A DNA stretch of 64,000 bases from NCBI GenBank assembly GCA_022800815.1, contig JAAWRC010000015.1, positions 1 to 64,000 on the forward strand, written 5' to 3'. Position 1 is the first letter of the stretch. The number at the start of each line of letters is the position of its first letter. A model generated the notes under the pieces. It worked only from the letters and a program-made list of their open reading frames with translations, had not been told where the DNA came from and ran no database searches. The translations under genes and the position numbers were made by a program. Of the stretch, positions 8,896 to 17,610 are shown piece by piece. Source of the DNA: Lachnospiraceae bacterium (GTDB taxonomy: Bacteria > Bacillota > Clostridia > Lachnospirales > Lachnospiraceae).

Positions 8896-11049
8896 TTGGA
8901 TACTGTGTCTGTGGCAGAAGCTGTTAAAAGGATTCACAGATATTTGAAAGATTCGACTTCGTTTCCATATTTCGTTGTGGTTGATGGAAAATCCGAGTAT
9001 GATAGTATTCTTAACGAGTGTTTATCGCTAAAGAAGGTCAGGGTCAGTGATTATTGCAATGGGGATGCGTTTGTTGCTTATGATCCACTATGTGAAGACC
9101 TTTCTGGGAGGGAGGAGCCATGTGTCCTGGTCGGATTAGGCGATAGCGTTGCATTGGATGGATATCATAAAATTCTTGGCAGAATCCAGGGGATAGCTAC
9201 GCCAAAGAAACTGGTCGTGCTTTGCAGGGGTGTCCGTGTTCCGGTGATGCAATTACAGGAGGCAGACCATAAGTTTAACTATCTTCGTGTTTGTGAGGTG
9301 GAGTCTGAACTGGATTATTTTGTGGTGAAGGTAAATCCTTCCGTCTGCCTGGAAGCAGTTGAAGATTTCCAAAAACTTCTGAGAGCCTTGGAGGATGGAG
9401 CTTCGGGAGAAATCTATGTTCATACGGAGCTTCTCATTAAAGCTTCTCGTATGATTTCTAATGCGTATGAGGCTGTAAGAGAAAAGAAGAGTCATTTTAC
9501 AATGCCGGTTTCGCTGCTTCCTTCTGAGTGCTGGGAAGAGTACAGCAGGGACGATGAGCTGGATGGCTATGATCTCTTTCATTGGAGGAGTTATCTGCAA
9601 CTGAAAATGAATCCGCCTCAGGATGGATATCTTAAAATGGCCTTGGATTCTTCACCGGCTTTCGAAGATTTTAAGAATCGGTTCTACGAAGCCCTGCTGG
9701 ACATTCCGCATACAAGGAAAGATTACTGGTCACTGTATGCAGAGCGTAAAGAACTTTTGGCTGACCGGCCAGAGATAGAAGTTTCTTTGTATGTCGCAAT
9801 GTCCAGACAGGCGGGGGAGAATCGAATCTATTATCTGACTGATAATACGACAACAGAACGTTGTGCAGTGATTGAAGAACTGACGAGGCTGGGTTCGGTC
9901 CCTAATCAGTTGGATAGGATTTATCCTGCGCTACGGAAATACCTGTCAGACTATGCGTTTGAGTGTAAGAATGGAGAACTTTTCACAGAATATTTTTCCG
10001 ATTATAAGAGGCAAAAACTAACCAATGATTTAACGGAGCTGTTCGATCAGAAGGTTCGGGAGCTTGCCCGGGATGGCAATCGGAAATATACGCCTTTGCC
10101 CAAGCGAGGTTTTTTGGTTGAAAGCCTTGACAATGGGAGCAACGAATTGTACTGGATTGATGCGCTCGGTGTTGAATATTTGGGATATATCCAGGCGCTC
10201 GCAAAAGATATGGGCCTGCATATCCATATACGGATCGGACGTGCGGAACTTCCTACCTTGACTTCGTGTAACAGAAATTTTTACGATGAATGGAAGGGCG
10301 GAAAAACGCAGACCAGGGAACTGGATGAATTGAAACATGGTGGTCTGCAGGGGATTAGAAATGATCAGAAATCTCCAATCCATCTTGCAAAGGAGTTGAT
10401 AGTTGTTGACAAGGCCCTGGCGTGGGCGAAAAATGAATTGCTTCAGGGCCAAACGGAAAAGGTGGTCGTTGCTTCTGACCATGGAGCCAGTCGGCTTGCC
10501 GTTATCAGTGGCCGTGAAAACAAGTGGAGGATGGAAACTGACGGGATACATTCTGGTCGCTGTTGCCCGGTGAGTGAAATCGATGAGAAGCCGGAGACAG
10601 CCACGGAAAACGGTGGATTTTGGGTGCTTGCCAATTATGATCGATTTAAAGGTGGACGGAAGGCCTGTATCGAGGTACACGGGGGCGCCTCATTGGAAGA
10701 AGTGCTAGTGCCGGTTATCGAAATTAGTTTGAGCAATGAAACAATTAAAATCAAAAATATGACGGAGATTGCTTACTATAATTTGGTGACGAAGGAGGAA
10801 CCCAGTATTACTATTTTCAGCCCGAAACATATCGAAAATCTTAAAGTACGTTTTAACGGAACGACTTATTCTGCCTTGGAAGAGGATGACGGCCATTACA
10901 AGGTGGTGCTTAGAGGGGTGCGTCGAGCCGTGGAACAATGTGCCGCCGATGTTTTGGAGGGGGACAACTTGATTGGAGAGGTCACCTTTAGTATTCAAAG
11001 CAGAGGGGCAAAAATGAAATCTGCTGAGGAAGATGTTTTTTTTCAATAA
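8896..11049 (+). CDS. pglZ: PglZ-domain alkaline-phosphatase-superfamily protein
   Basis: 717 residues. The second half carries the PglZ domain: IDALG at 421-425 (metal-ligand Asp region) and ASDHG at 526-530, the Asp-His pair typical of alkaline-phosphatase-fold metal sites. PglZ is present in all BREX types and acts with BrxC; its substrate in defence is unsettled. The start is a TTG at 8896, preceded by AAGGAG with an 8-nt spacer. There is no ATG with a comparable site, so this is a deliberate non-ATG start. It sits 3 bp after brxC and 12 bp before brxL. Confidence 0.9.
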   Translation: MDTVSVAEAVKRIHRYLKDSTSFPYFVVVDGKSEYDSILNECLSLKKVRVSDYCNGDAFVAYDPLCEDLSGREEPCVLVGLGDSVALDGYHKILGRIQGIATPKKLVVLCRGVRVPVMQLQEADHKFNYLRVCEVESELDYFVVKVNPSVCLEAVEDFQKLLRALEDGASGEIYVHTELLIKASRMISNAYEAVREKKSHFTMPVSLLPSECWEEYSRDDELDGYDLFHWRSYLQLKMNPPQDGYLKMALDSSPAFEDFKNRFYEALLDIPHTRKDYWSLYAERKELLADRPEIEVSLYVAMSRQAGENRIYYLTDNTTTERCAVIEELTRLGSVPNQLDRIYPALRKYLSDYAFECKNGELFTEYFSDYKRQKLTNDLTELFDQKVRELARDGNRKYTPLPKRGFLVESLDNGSNELYWIDALGVEYLGYIQALAKDMGLHIHIRIGRAELPTLTSCNRNFYDEWKGGKTQTRELDELKHGGLQGIRNDQKSPIHLAKELIVVDKALAWAKNELLQGQTEKVVVASDHGASRLAVISGRENKWRMETDGIHSGRCCPVSEIDEKPETATENGGFWVLANYDRFKGGRKACIEVHGGASLEEVLVPVIEISLSNETIKIKNMTEIAYYNLVTKEEPSITIFSPKHIENLKVRFNGTTYSALEEDDGHYKVVLRGVRRAVEQCAADVLEGDNLIGEVTFSIQSRGAKMKSAEEDVFFQ

Positions 11050-11061
11050 GAAAGGGGCTAT

Positions 11062-12528
11062 ATGGATAGTTCTACCATTGATAAGCTGAGAATGTATTTT
11101 GACGAAATGTTCGTGTATAAAGATTTGAAAAACAATAATTTTTTCTCGGCTCTCAGTCTTCCTTCGTTTACCAGGGACTGGCTTCTGAAAAAATTTGAGG
11201 ACGAAGAGGGGGACTTTGATAATGAAGAGCTGGCAAATTTTGTGAAAAGATTCATACCAAAGAAAAATGATTGGATTGCGATCAAAAGCCGAATCGTGAA
11301 AGACAATGAACGTGTGCGGATGTTGGCCAAAATCGGAATTGAAATCAATATTCGAACTGGCGAGGTTTCTTTTACACTGCCTGATTTTGGATTGACTGCC
11401 AAGGAGACAATCATTGAAGATGACGTCTGGTATGATTGTAAAGATGAACTTGTCAGTGGCCGTGAAGTTTGGGGAATGATTGAACTGGCGTATCGTTTGC
11501 CGGATGATTCTGTAATACCGAAAATACCTGGAAAAATACGCTTGGTAAGTTTTAAGAATTTTTGCCCTTATACCATTGACTTGGAGTATTACAAAGATGC
11601 CAGGGCTAAGTTTGATACAAACGAGTGGATTGATTTGGTTTTAGGCGCAGTTGACTATAATGCAGATGGTTATAAATATGAAGAGGAAAAGCTGACAATG
11701 ATCACGAGGCTTCTTCCTTTTGTTGAAAAGCGCCTAAACTTGATTGAGCTTGCCCCTAAAGGTACAGGGAAGTCTTATTTGTTCGGCAGAGTCAGTAGAT
11801 ATGGCTGGTTGTCCAGCGGCGGCGTAATGAGCCGGGCAAAAATGTTTTACGATATTTCAAAAAGAACAGAAGGCCTTGTATCGGGCAATGATTTTATTAC
11901 ATTGGATGAAGTGCAGACCATTTCTTTTACGGACGTGGACGAGATGCGAGCGGCTCTTAAGGGATATTTGGAGTCGGGCGTATTTACCGTTGGAAACTAT
12001 GAAGGGACTGCTTCTTCCGGAATGATTTTGTGCGGCAACATATCGAAGGAAACCATGGAAAATGACGGTACTACGGATATGTTCTGCGAGTTGCCTCGGG
12101 TTTTTCATGAATCTGCCCTGATTGAGCGATTCCACGGTTTTATTAAAGGATGGAATATTCCGAGGATGACAGATGATTTGAAGATTTCAGGCTGGGCGCT
12201 TAATTCAGAATATTTCTGTTCCATTCTCCATGAACTGCGGGAAGATACCAGTTATCGTGCGATTGTTGACCAGCTGATTGTTGTTCCGGAGGGAGCGGAT
12301 ACCAGAGATACGGAGGCTGTCAAGCGTATCGCAACGGCTTATTTAAAATTGTTGTTTCCCCAGGTAAGAGTGGCGACGGATATTAGGCCACGTGATTTTA
12401 ACAGATACTGCCTTCGAAGAGCCTGCAACATGCGTGCGACAATTCGTATGCAGTTGGGCATTATGGACAGTGAATACCGTGGCAAAGATTTACCGCAGTT
12501 TAAAGTAAGGGACGTAAGAGAATTATGA
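11062..12528 (+). CDS. brxL: BrxL-like AAA+ protein, short form
   Basis: 488 residues. Walker A PKGTGKS is at 232-238 and Walker B-like FITLDEVQ at about 276-283. The sequence around GWLSSGG and the acidic N-terminal region match BrxL, the Lon-like AAA+ protein of BREX types 1 and 4. BrxL proteins as I know them are about 650-700 residues, with a C-terminal Lon-type fold. Here the protein ends after a helical, Arg-rich tail and no Lon-like Ser-Lys pair is evident, so it appears truncated or a compact variant. Its last codons overlap the next gene by 4 bp (ATGA), so translation is coupled. Confidence 0.85.
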   Translation: MDSSTIDKLRMYFDEMFVYKDLKNNNFFSALSLPSFTRDWLLKKFEDEEGDFDNEELANFVKRFIPKKNDWIAIKSRIVKDNERVRMLAKIGIEINIRTGEVSFTLPDFGLTAKETIIEDDVWYDCKDELVSGREVWGMIELAYRLPDDSVIPKIPGKIRLVSFKNFCPYTIDLEYYKDARAKFDTNEWIDLVLGAVDYNADGYKYEEEKLTMITRLLPFVEKRLNLIELAPKGTGKSYLFGRVSRYGWLSSGGVMSRAKMFYDISKRTEGLVSGNDFITLDEVQTISFTDVDEMRAALKGYLESGVFTVGNYEGTASSGMILCGNISKETMENDGTTDMFCELPRVFHESALIERFHGFIKGWNIPRMTDDLKISGWALNSEYFCSILHELREDTSYRAIVDQLIVVPEGADTRDTEAVKRIATAYLKLLFPQVRVATDIRPRDFNRYCLRRACNMRATIRMQLGIMDSEYRGKDLPQFKVRDVREL

Positions 12529-12725
12529 GGAAAAAATATGCCTGTAAAGTCTGTTTTAAGGAACCTTTGACCAAAGATGAGGTTGGAATCAATAAAAAGC
12601 TGCTTGGCTTAGATAATAAGGTTTTTTTTTGTATGGACTGCCTTGCGGAATATCTGGAGTGTACAACCGAAGAGCTTTTGGATAAGATTGAAGAGTTTAA
12701 GAATGAGGGATGTACCTTGTTCTGA
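12525..12725 (+). CDS. 66-aa zinc-ribbon protein in the BREX operon
   Basis: A short protein with two CxxC knuckles (C7/C10 and C36/C39) spaced like a treble-clef or zinc ribbon, followed by an acidic helix. Its ATG overlaps the brxL stop (ATGA) and it ends 11 bp before the desulfurase start, so it is embedded in the operon. Its size and four cysteines would suit a zinc-stabilised adaptor or a small sulfur/metal-handling partner; that is inference. I know of no named family for it. Confidence 0.75.
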   Translation: MRKKYACKVCFKEPLTKDEVGINKKLLGLDNKVFFCMDCLAEYLECTTEELLDKIEEFKNEGCTLF

Positions 12726-12736
12726 TGGAGGGTGGC

Positions 12737-13864
12737 ATGAAGCGCCATATTTATGCTGATAATGCAGCCACGACAAAACTTGATAGAGATGCCTTTGAAG
12801 CGATGCTTCCATGGCTTCAGGAGCAATACGGAAATGCTTCTCAGCCCTATGCCTTTGCACGTAAACCACGGGAAGCCTTGCTGGAAGCCAGGATGAGGAT
12901 TGCAGAGTGCATAGGGGCTTTTCCGGAGGAAATTTACTTTACCTCTGGAGGTACGGAGAGCGACAACTGGGCAATTAAGGGAATGATGAGACATGGAGAC
13001 AATCGGGCTACCATTACGAGCAGGATTGAGCACCATGCGGTTCTTCATGCATGCAAGTCTATCGAAGGACTTGGATTTCCAGTGGTATATCTACCTGTCG
13101 ATGGGAAAGGTCTTGTCACGCCGGAAGTTTTATCCCAAGTGATTACAAATGAAACAAAGCTTGTATCTGTGATGTTGGTAAATAATGAAATTGGTACGAT
13201 TGAACCGGTAGCAGATCTTGCATGTATTGCACATGATCATGGCGCATTGTTTCATACCGATGCAGTTCAGGCTGTTGGGCATATTCCGGTTGATGTAAAG
13301 TCTCTGGGCGTGGATTTGCTTTCAGCTTCAGCCCACAAATTTAATGGTCCTAAAGGCGTTGGCTTTTTATATATCAAAAAGGACACGGAGATTTCTCCGT
13401 ATGCAGACGGGGGCGCTCAGGAAGCAGGGATGCGTGCCGGTACAGAGAATATTGCGTCCATCGTGGGAATGGCAGTCGCATTACAAAAGAGTGTTCATGT
13501 AATGAAGGAAACGCAATATCATTTAAGAAATCTTGAACGAATGATAGTGGCGGCATTATCGAAGGCGGGAATTGATTATATACGAAACGGCCAGGAGTCT
13601 CATGTCCCGGGAAATCTAAGTCTGTCCTTCAAAGGTTATGAAGGTGAAATGCTGCTTCATCGTCTTGATTTGATGGGGATTATGGTTTCCACAGGCTCTG
13701 CCTGCGATAGCAAAAACACAAGGATTTCGCATGTGTTACGGGCAATAGATGTCGATAAAAACTATGCAATGGGAACAATTCGGATTTCTCTCGGCAAAGA
13801 TAATACGGAAGAAGAGGCAGTGCAAATCGCTGAGTCTATAATAAAGATTATAAATGGGCAATGA
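12737..13864 (+). CDS. Cysteine desulfurase (IscS/NifS/DndA family)
   Basis: 375 residues, full length for the class. It has YADNAATT at the N-terminus, a PLP-binding lysine in SASAHKFNGPKG near residue 200, and the catalytic cysteine in STGSACDSK near residue 322. It converts cysteine to alanine and carries the sulfur as a persulfide. ATG 12737 follows GGAGGG, and the alternative upstream start at 12710 overlaps the previous gene. Placement at the end of a BREX type 4 operon, with no Fe-S scaffold gene next to it, suggests it supplies BrxP with sulfur, as DndA or SspA do in phosphorothioate systems. A general Fe-S role cannot be excluded. Confidence 0.9.
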   Translation: MKRHIYADNAATTKLDRDAFEAMLPWLQEQYGNASQPYAFARKPREALLEARMRIAECIGAFPEEIYFTSGGTESDNWAIKGMMRHGDNRATITSRIEHHAVLHACKSIEGLGFPVVYLPVDGKGLVTPEVLSQVITNETKLVSVMLVNNEIGTIEPVADLACIAHDHGALFHTDAVQAVGHIPVDVKSLGVDLLSASAHKFNGPKGVGFLYIKKDTEISPYADGGAQEAGMRAGTENIASIVGMAVALQKSVHVMKETQYHLRNLERMIVAALSKAGIDYIRNGQESHVPGNLSLSFKGYEGEMLLHRLDLMGIMVSTGSACDSKNTRISHVLRAIDVDKNYAMGTIRISLGKDNTEEEAVQIAESIIKIINGQ

Positions 13865-13919
13865 CGACACGTGATAAGTAGAATGGTATGTTTGCATCTA
13901 AAGGGGAAAGGGATAAGAT

Positions 13920-14849
13920 ATGGGAAATATCTATGATGGGGCATTTCGGACGATTTTAAATGACTGCCGGAAGCTGATCATTCCAGTGATAAATGAAATT
14001 TTTGCCGAGGAATACACGGGAGAGGAGGAAGTTCAGTTTTTTCCTAATGAGCATTTTTTAGCCCAACAGGATGAAGGAAATAAGGAACGGATAACGGATA
14101 CCAATTTTACGATTTTGGGAAAGATAAAAAAGAAGTATCATCTTGAATGTGAAAGCAGTCTGCCGGATGGAAGAATGACGATAAGGCTTTTTGAATATGA
14201 TGCCCAGATCGCACTTGACGAGGGAGAGGTCACAGAGGAAGTTTTGCGAGTGACATTTCCCAATACGGCGGTGTTGTATCTTCGGACATATAAAAAGACA
14301 CCGGATAAAATGAAGTATGTGATTGTTACGCCTGGCGGAACCGTGCAGTATGATGTACCAATCATGAAAGTGCAGACTTATTCGTTAGATGATATTTTTG
14401 ATAAGAAGTTGCTGCTTTTAATCCCGTTTTATATTTTCTCACATGAGAAGCGATTCCCGGAGTATAATGATAATGAAGAGAAGCTGTCAGAACTGAAAGC
14501 GGAATACCATACGATTCTGGACAGGCTCGACGAGATGGAGCGCCTTGGAGTGATCGGAGCATTTGATAAGAGAACGATTATAGAGCTTTCTAACGATGTG
14601 GTAAAAGAAATCGCACAAAAATATGAAAATGTGCAGAAAGGCGTAGGTGATATCATGGGTGGGGCATTGATTGAAACAGAGGCAAGAACGATATTGAATC
14701 AGGGAAAAAATCAAGGCAGAGATGAGACGAAAAAGAAGATGGCGCTTCGAATGTTGGACGATGGAGAGTTATCTGTTGAAAAAATTGCACGGTATTCAGG
14801 TCTCAAAGTTGCGGAAGTGGAGCAACTTGCAAAGGTTCGGACAAAGTAA
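13920..14849 (+). CDS. Rpn/PD-(D/E)XK nuclease-family protein
   Basis: 309 residues. The N-terminus (DGAFRTILNDC, ITDTNFTI, LECESS, LFEYDAQIAL) matches the PD-(D/E)XK 'Rpn/transposase-like' family that is abundant in Lachnospiraceae and related to recombination-promoting nucleases. The C-terminus has a coiled-coil stretch and a short HTH-like tail (SVEKIARYSGLKVAEVEQL). It has a good ribosome site (AAAGGGATAAGATATG) and sits 55 bp after the desulfurase, between the two defence modules. It may be an independent selfish or DNA-repair element and not a component of either system. Confidence 0.7.
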   Translation: MGNIYDGAFRTILNDCRKLIIPVINEIFAEEYTGEEEVQFFPNEHFLAQQDEGNKERITDTNFTILGKIKKKYHLECESSLPDGRMTIRLFEYDAQIALDEGEVTEEVLRVTFPNTAVLYLRTYKKTPDKMKYVIVTPGGTVQYDVPIMKVQTYSLDDIFDKKLLLLIPFYIFSHEKRFPEYNDNEEKLSELKAEYHTILDRLDEMERLGVIGAFDKRTIIELSNDVVKEIAQKYENVQKGVGDIMGGALIETEARTILNQGKNQGRDETKKKMALRMLDDGELSVEKIARYSGLKVAEVEQLAKVRTK

Positions 14850-15168
14850 GGTAGAAGAAGCCTTTTTAGTGCATAAAACCTTGATAAAAATAATTCTTTC
14901 TTCAAATTTAATGGGTCCTAACTTGACCGGGGCAGAGGGCCAGGTCTTCGGAATTGGTTGTGAAATTTTCACTGTCGCCGGGCCGGTGATCTTGCAGGGG
15001 ATTTATAGTCCTTGGAATAAAAAGTTTTTTGTGGTTTTAAGGGTTTGACGTGACAAAATATTAGAAAAAAGGTATACTTAGAAAGAATAGAATGTGAATT
15101 TGCGAGCCGGTATGCGAAAATTCCCGTGAGGCAGATGTTTTTTCAGGATTTCACAGAAAAGGATCGAT
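14850..15168. other. Intergenic region between the two defence modules
   Basis: About 320 bp with no convincing intact gene. It contains a candidate promoter (15050-15078) that separates the BREX operon from the downstream helicase cassette. The cassette is therefore probably transcribed independently. Confidence 0.5.
15050..15078 (+). promoter_or_regulatory. Putative promoter of the DISARM-like cassette
   Basis: GTGACA (15050-15055), a 17-bp spacer and TATACT (15073-15078). A TTGACG overlaps just upstream (15045-15050). It is the last promoter-like sequence before the helicase genes, which run on the same strand to 24609. Confidence 0.4.
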
Positions 15169-15542
15169 ATGACGGGAACTGGGCATGTTCCTCCATTATC
15201 CTTTGGGCGTTTATTGGAAGAATTTGACGACATCCGTATAAGGGAGTGCTGGGTTATTGGTGATGTGCGGCGGGACAGGAACTTTATTGCGGCGTGGAAT
15301 GGCTGTCTTGTGAAGTGATAATTGGTTGCGGATTGGCGATAATGCCTGTATAATAAACAGTGGGCAGGAAGATTGGCATTTCGGTTCAACAGACTCTTCG
15401 GCTGATAAGAGCGGATTGATGGATCGATTATCAGCGGCAGAAAAAGCGCTGAGAAAAACAAAGGTTGGAGAAGAGCTTAAGCCCAAAGGTTGCTGACATC
15501 GTTGAAGAGAGCATTACCGTTTTTAACGGAAAGAAGGGGTAA
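15169..15542 (+). pseudogene. Frameshifted relic of a small gene
   Basis: Three short open segments follow one another in different frames. A 49-codon ORF (15169-15318) has a plausible ATG. Next is a segment from 15314 to 15496 in the second frame that reads like real protein (DNWLRIGDNACIINSG, then GLMDRLSAAEKALRKTKV). Last is a segment from about 15483 to 15542 in the third frame (PKVADIVEESITVFNGKKG). Joined, they would give one protein of about 120 residues ending 2 bp before the UvrD-like gene. The family is not recognised. It is either decayed or affected by sequencing indels. Confidence 0.4.
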
Positions 15543-15544
15543 GT

Positions 15545-17506
15545 ATGGAAATTCTGCCGTCAGAGTATCAGCAGATTGATCTGTCAGGGGACGAGAAGAA
15601 CTTTGCGCAAAACATTATGTCGAATGATTGTTATGGAATTTTACTTCTTGGCACCAATCCGGTCATGCTTCCAAAGGAAAGCATGCATACTTTGATTTGC
15701 TCTGACGGGGTTATCTTTTTAAAGTTTCTCAACGGTTTTCAAGATGCCGCTCAGTTCGGTACCATAATGCCGGCGATGGTCGATGGACTGTATGGACAGA
15801 CGGTAAGAGTCATTACTTCAAAACTGCTGGCTAACAGAGCGCTCGTTGATGAGTGTGGAAAGCTGAAATTTGCGGTAAATGTTCTTTATGTTTTTCCTGC
15901 GATAAGACGTGATGACGTGAAAGGGGCGGGAGATGAAGCGCTGAAAGAGTTTACCAAAAACCACTGTCTGTTTAAGGAAGATCTCCCAAAAGTCAGATCA
16001 GGGCTGCCATTGCTTGAAAAAGAAATATTTGCCCATCCTGTAGCGGAAATATCTTCGGAGGCTTTTGAGATAAACGACAATAATATAAACTCCATTCTGC
16101 AAAGAATTGCTCCGGATTACGTAACAATCCGAGTTTCAACAATTGCTGACCCCAAAACAAAGGCGGGAGCAGATGGTGAACTCCTTGTTGTTACAGAGAA
16201 TGACGTGGCGGTAAGGGCTTTTCGACTGGATGCCGAACAGATAAACATCGTCAATAAAATCAGCAAGGGAGATCAACTGATTCTCGCATGTGCAGGGGCC
16301 GGAAAGAGCGTGCTTCTTATTGCCAAGTGTTTCAGAGCGGCAATGATGAATCCGGACAAGCAGTTTTTGATTACTTGCTATAACAATAATCTGTGCTCTC
16401 TTTATACATGGTTTATTGACTGTGCAGGATTGAGGGCGAAAAATGTTGTTTGTCTGACGTTCCATACACTTTGCAAAAAACTCCTTTCGGATAATGGATA
16501 TCCTGTAGTACATAGAAATTTCGATGGCTGGGTCAGCGATGCGATCCAGCGTCTAAACGCAGGGCAAATTTCAAACCGGTACTATGGGATTTTTATCGAC
16601 GAGGTGCAGCAATTTGAGTCGGAATGGTATAAGTTCTGTTTTAATCTTCTGGAGAACAAAACAACCGAAGATCATTTGTTCGTGATTTGCGGTGACAAGA
16701 CTCAGAAACTCGCCAATCTTCAGAGGCACGGGCGAGCGCCATGGAATGCGGGCAAGGGTTATCCGAACTATCGCGGGGGAAACAAGAGCATTCGAATTGA
16801 GCGAAATTATCGCAATTGTATTGAAATAAACGAGTATGTCAATCGCTATGTAAGTAATGCAAAACAATATTTGTATGATATCAATCAGGGTGCGGAGCTT
16901 GACCCCGATGAGTTTCTTTGCGGGAAAAGCGTGTTCCACGGAGAGGGCGTTACCATCAGGCATCTCATGGACCACTCTGACCGGGGAGAGGCAAAAGAGA
17001 TTGCGGAATCAATTCGTAAGATCCACGATGAAGGAAGGATCCCTTACGATGAAATTGCTGTGATTATGTTTAATAAGTCTTATAAAAAGAGTTTGGCTGG
17101 CTGGAACGGCAAGCCTTACGACTTGGAAACGCCGCTCATGGGACTCTTAAAGCGGGAAGATATTCCTTTTTGCACCATGTATGGTACGGATGAGAGCAGG
17201 GGCGCATGTTACGATGATGATGGCGGGGTAAGGTTGATTAGTGTTCAGTCCACGCTTGGCCTTGACTTTCGTGCGGCGATTGTCTGTGGACTCGTCCCGT
17301 TGGGGGAATATCATGGAACCAGAAATCCAGACTGGGAGCGCATAAGAACCGATGAGGCAAAGTTTCAGGAAATGTTAAAGCATACTGAGGCCGATATTCG
17401 ATTTCTCTATGTCGCATGCACAAGAGCAAAAGAGATTCTCCATATTATTCTACCGGAAACAGGTGAAACCTCCGTCTATGTAAAGATGCTGGAGGATGCG
17501 GAATAA
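15545..17506 (+). CDS. UvrD/Rep-like superfamily I helicase
   Basis: 653 residues. After an N-terminal ~230-residue region without recognisable motifs come the SF1 motifs: Q-motif-like DAEQINIV, Walker A CAGAGKS at 249-255, Walker B FIDEVQQF near 350, motif III GDKTQKL, motif IV-like RIERNYRN, and a C-terminal YVACTRAKE near 620. These indicate an ATP-dependent DNA translocase or helicase. Its start follows AAGAAGGGG, and it is the first gene of the cassette that continues with DrmA- and DrmB-like genes. The unassigned N-terminal domain may give system-specific recognition. Confidence 0.85.
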   Translation: MEILPSEYQQIDLSGDEKNFAQNIMSNDCYGILLLGTNPVMLPKESMHTLICSDGVIFLKFLNGFQDAAQFGTIMPAMVDGLYGQTVRVITSKLLANRALVDECGKLKFAVNVLYVFPAIRRDDVKGAGDEALKEFTKNHCLFKEDLPKVRSGLPLLEKEIFAHPVAEISSEAFEINDNNINSILQRIAPDYVTIRVSTIADPKTKAGADGELLVVTENDVAVRAFRLDAEQINIVNKISKGDQLILACAGAGKSVLLIAKCFRAAMMNPDKQFLITCYNNNLCSLYTWFIDCAGLRAKNVVCLTFHTLCKKLLSDNGYPVVHRNFDGWVSDAIQRLNAGQISNRYYGIFIDEVQQFESEWYKFCFNLLENKTTEDHLFVICGDKTQKLANLQRHGRAPWNAGKGYPNYRGGNKSIRIERNYRNCIEINEYVNRYVSNAKQYLYDINQGAELDPDEFLCGKSVFHGEGVTIRHLMDHSDRGEAKEIAESIRKIHDEGRIPYDEIAVIMFNKSYKKSLAGWNGKPYDLETPLMGLLKREDIPFCTMYGTDESRGACYDDDGGVRLISVQSTLGLDFRAAIVCGLVPLGEYHGTRNPDWERIRTDEAKFQEMLKHTEADIRFLYVACTRAKEILHIILPETGETSVYVKMLEDAE

Positions 17507-17610
17507 ACCAGCGAAAGAAGGACGAAGATGAGTGAATGCGTTTGGTTTCCTGTACGGGAAGAATAAGACTGTAAAGGCGTTTTGGGATAACATCAGGGGG
17601 AGTGGGGGAA

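Noticed and set aside
14722..15048. 108-codon plus-strand ORF after the Rpn gene
   Set aside because: Starts inside the Rpn gene in another frame, no ribosome site and no recognisable sequence.
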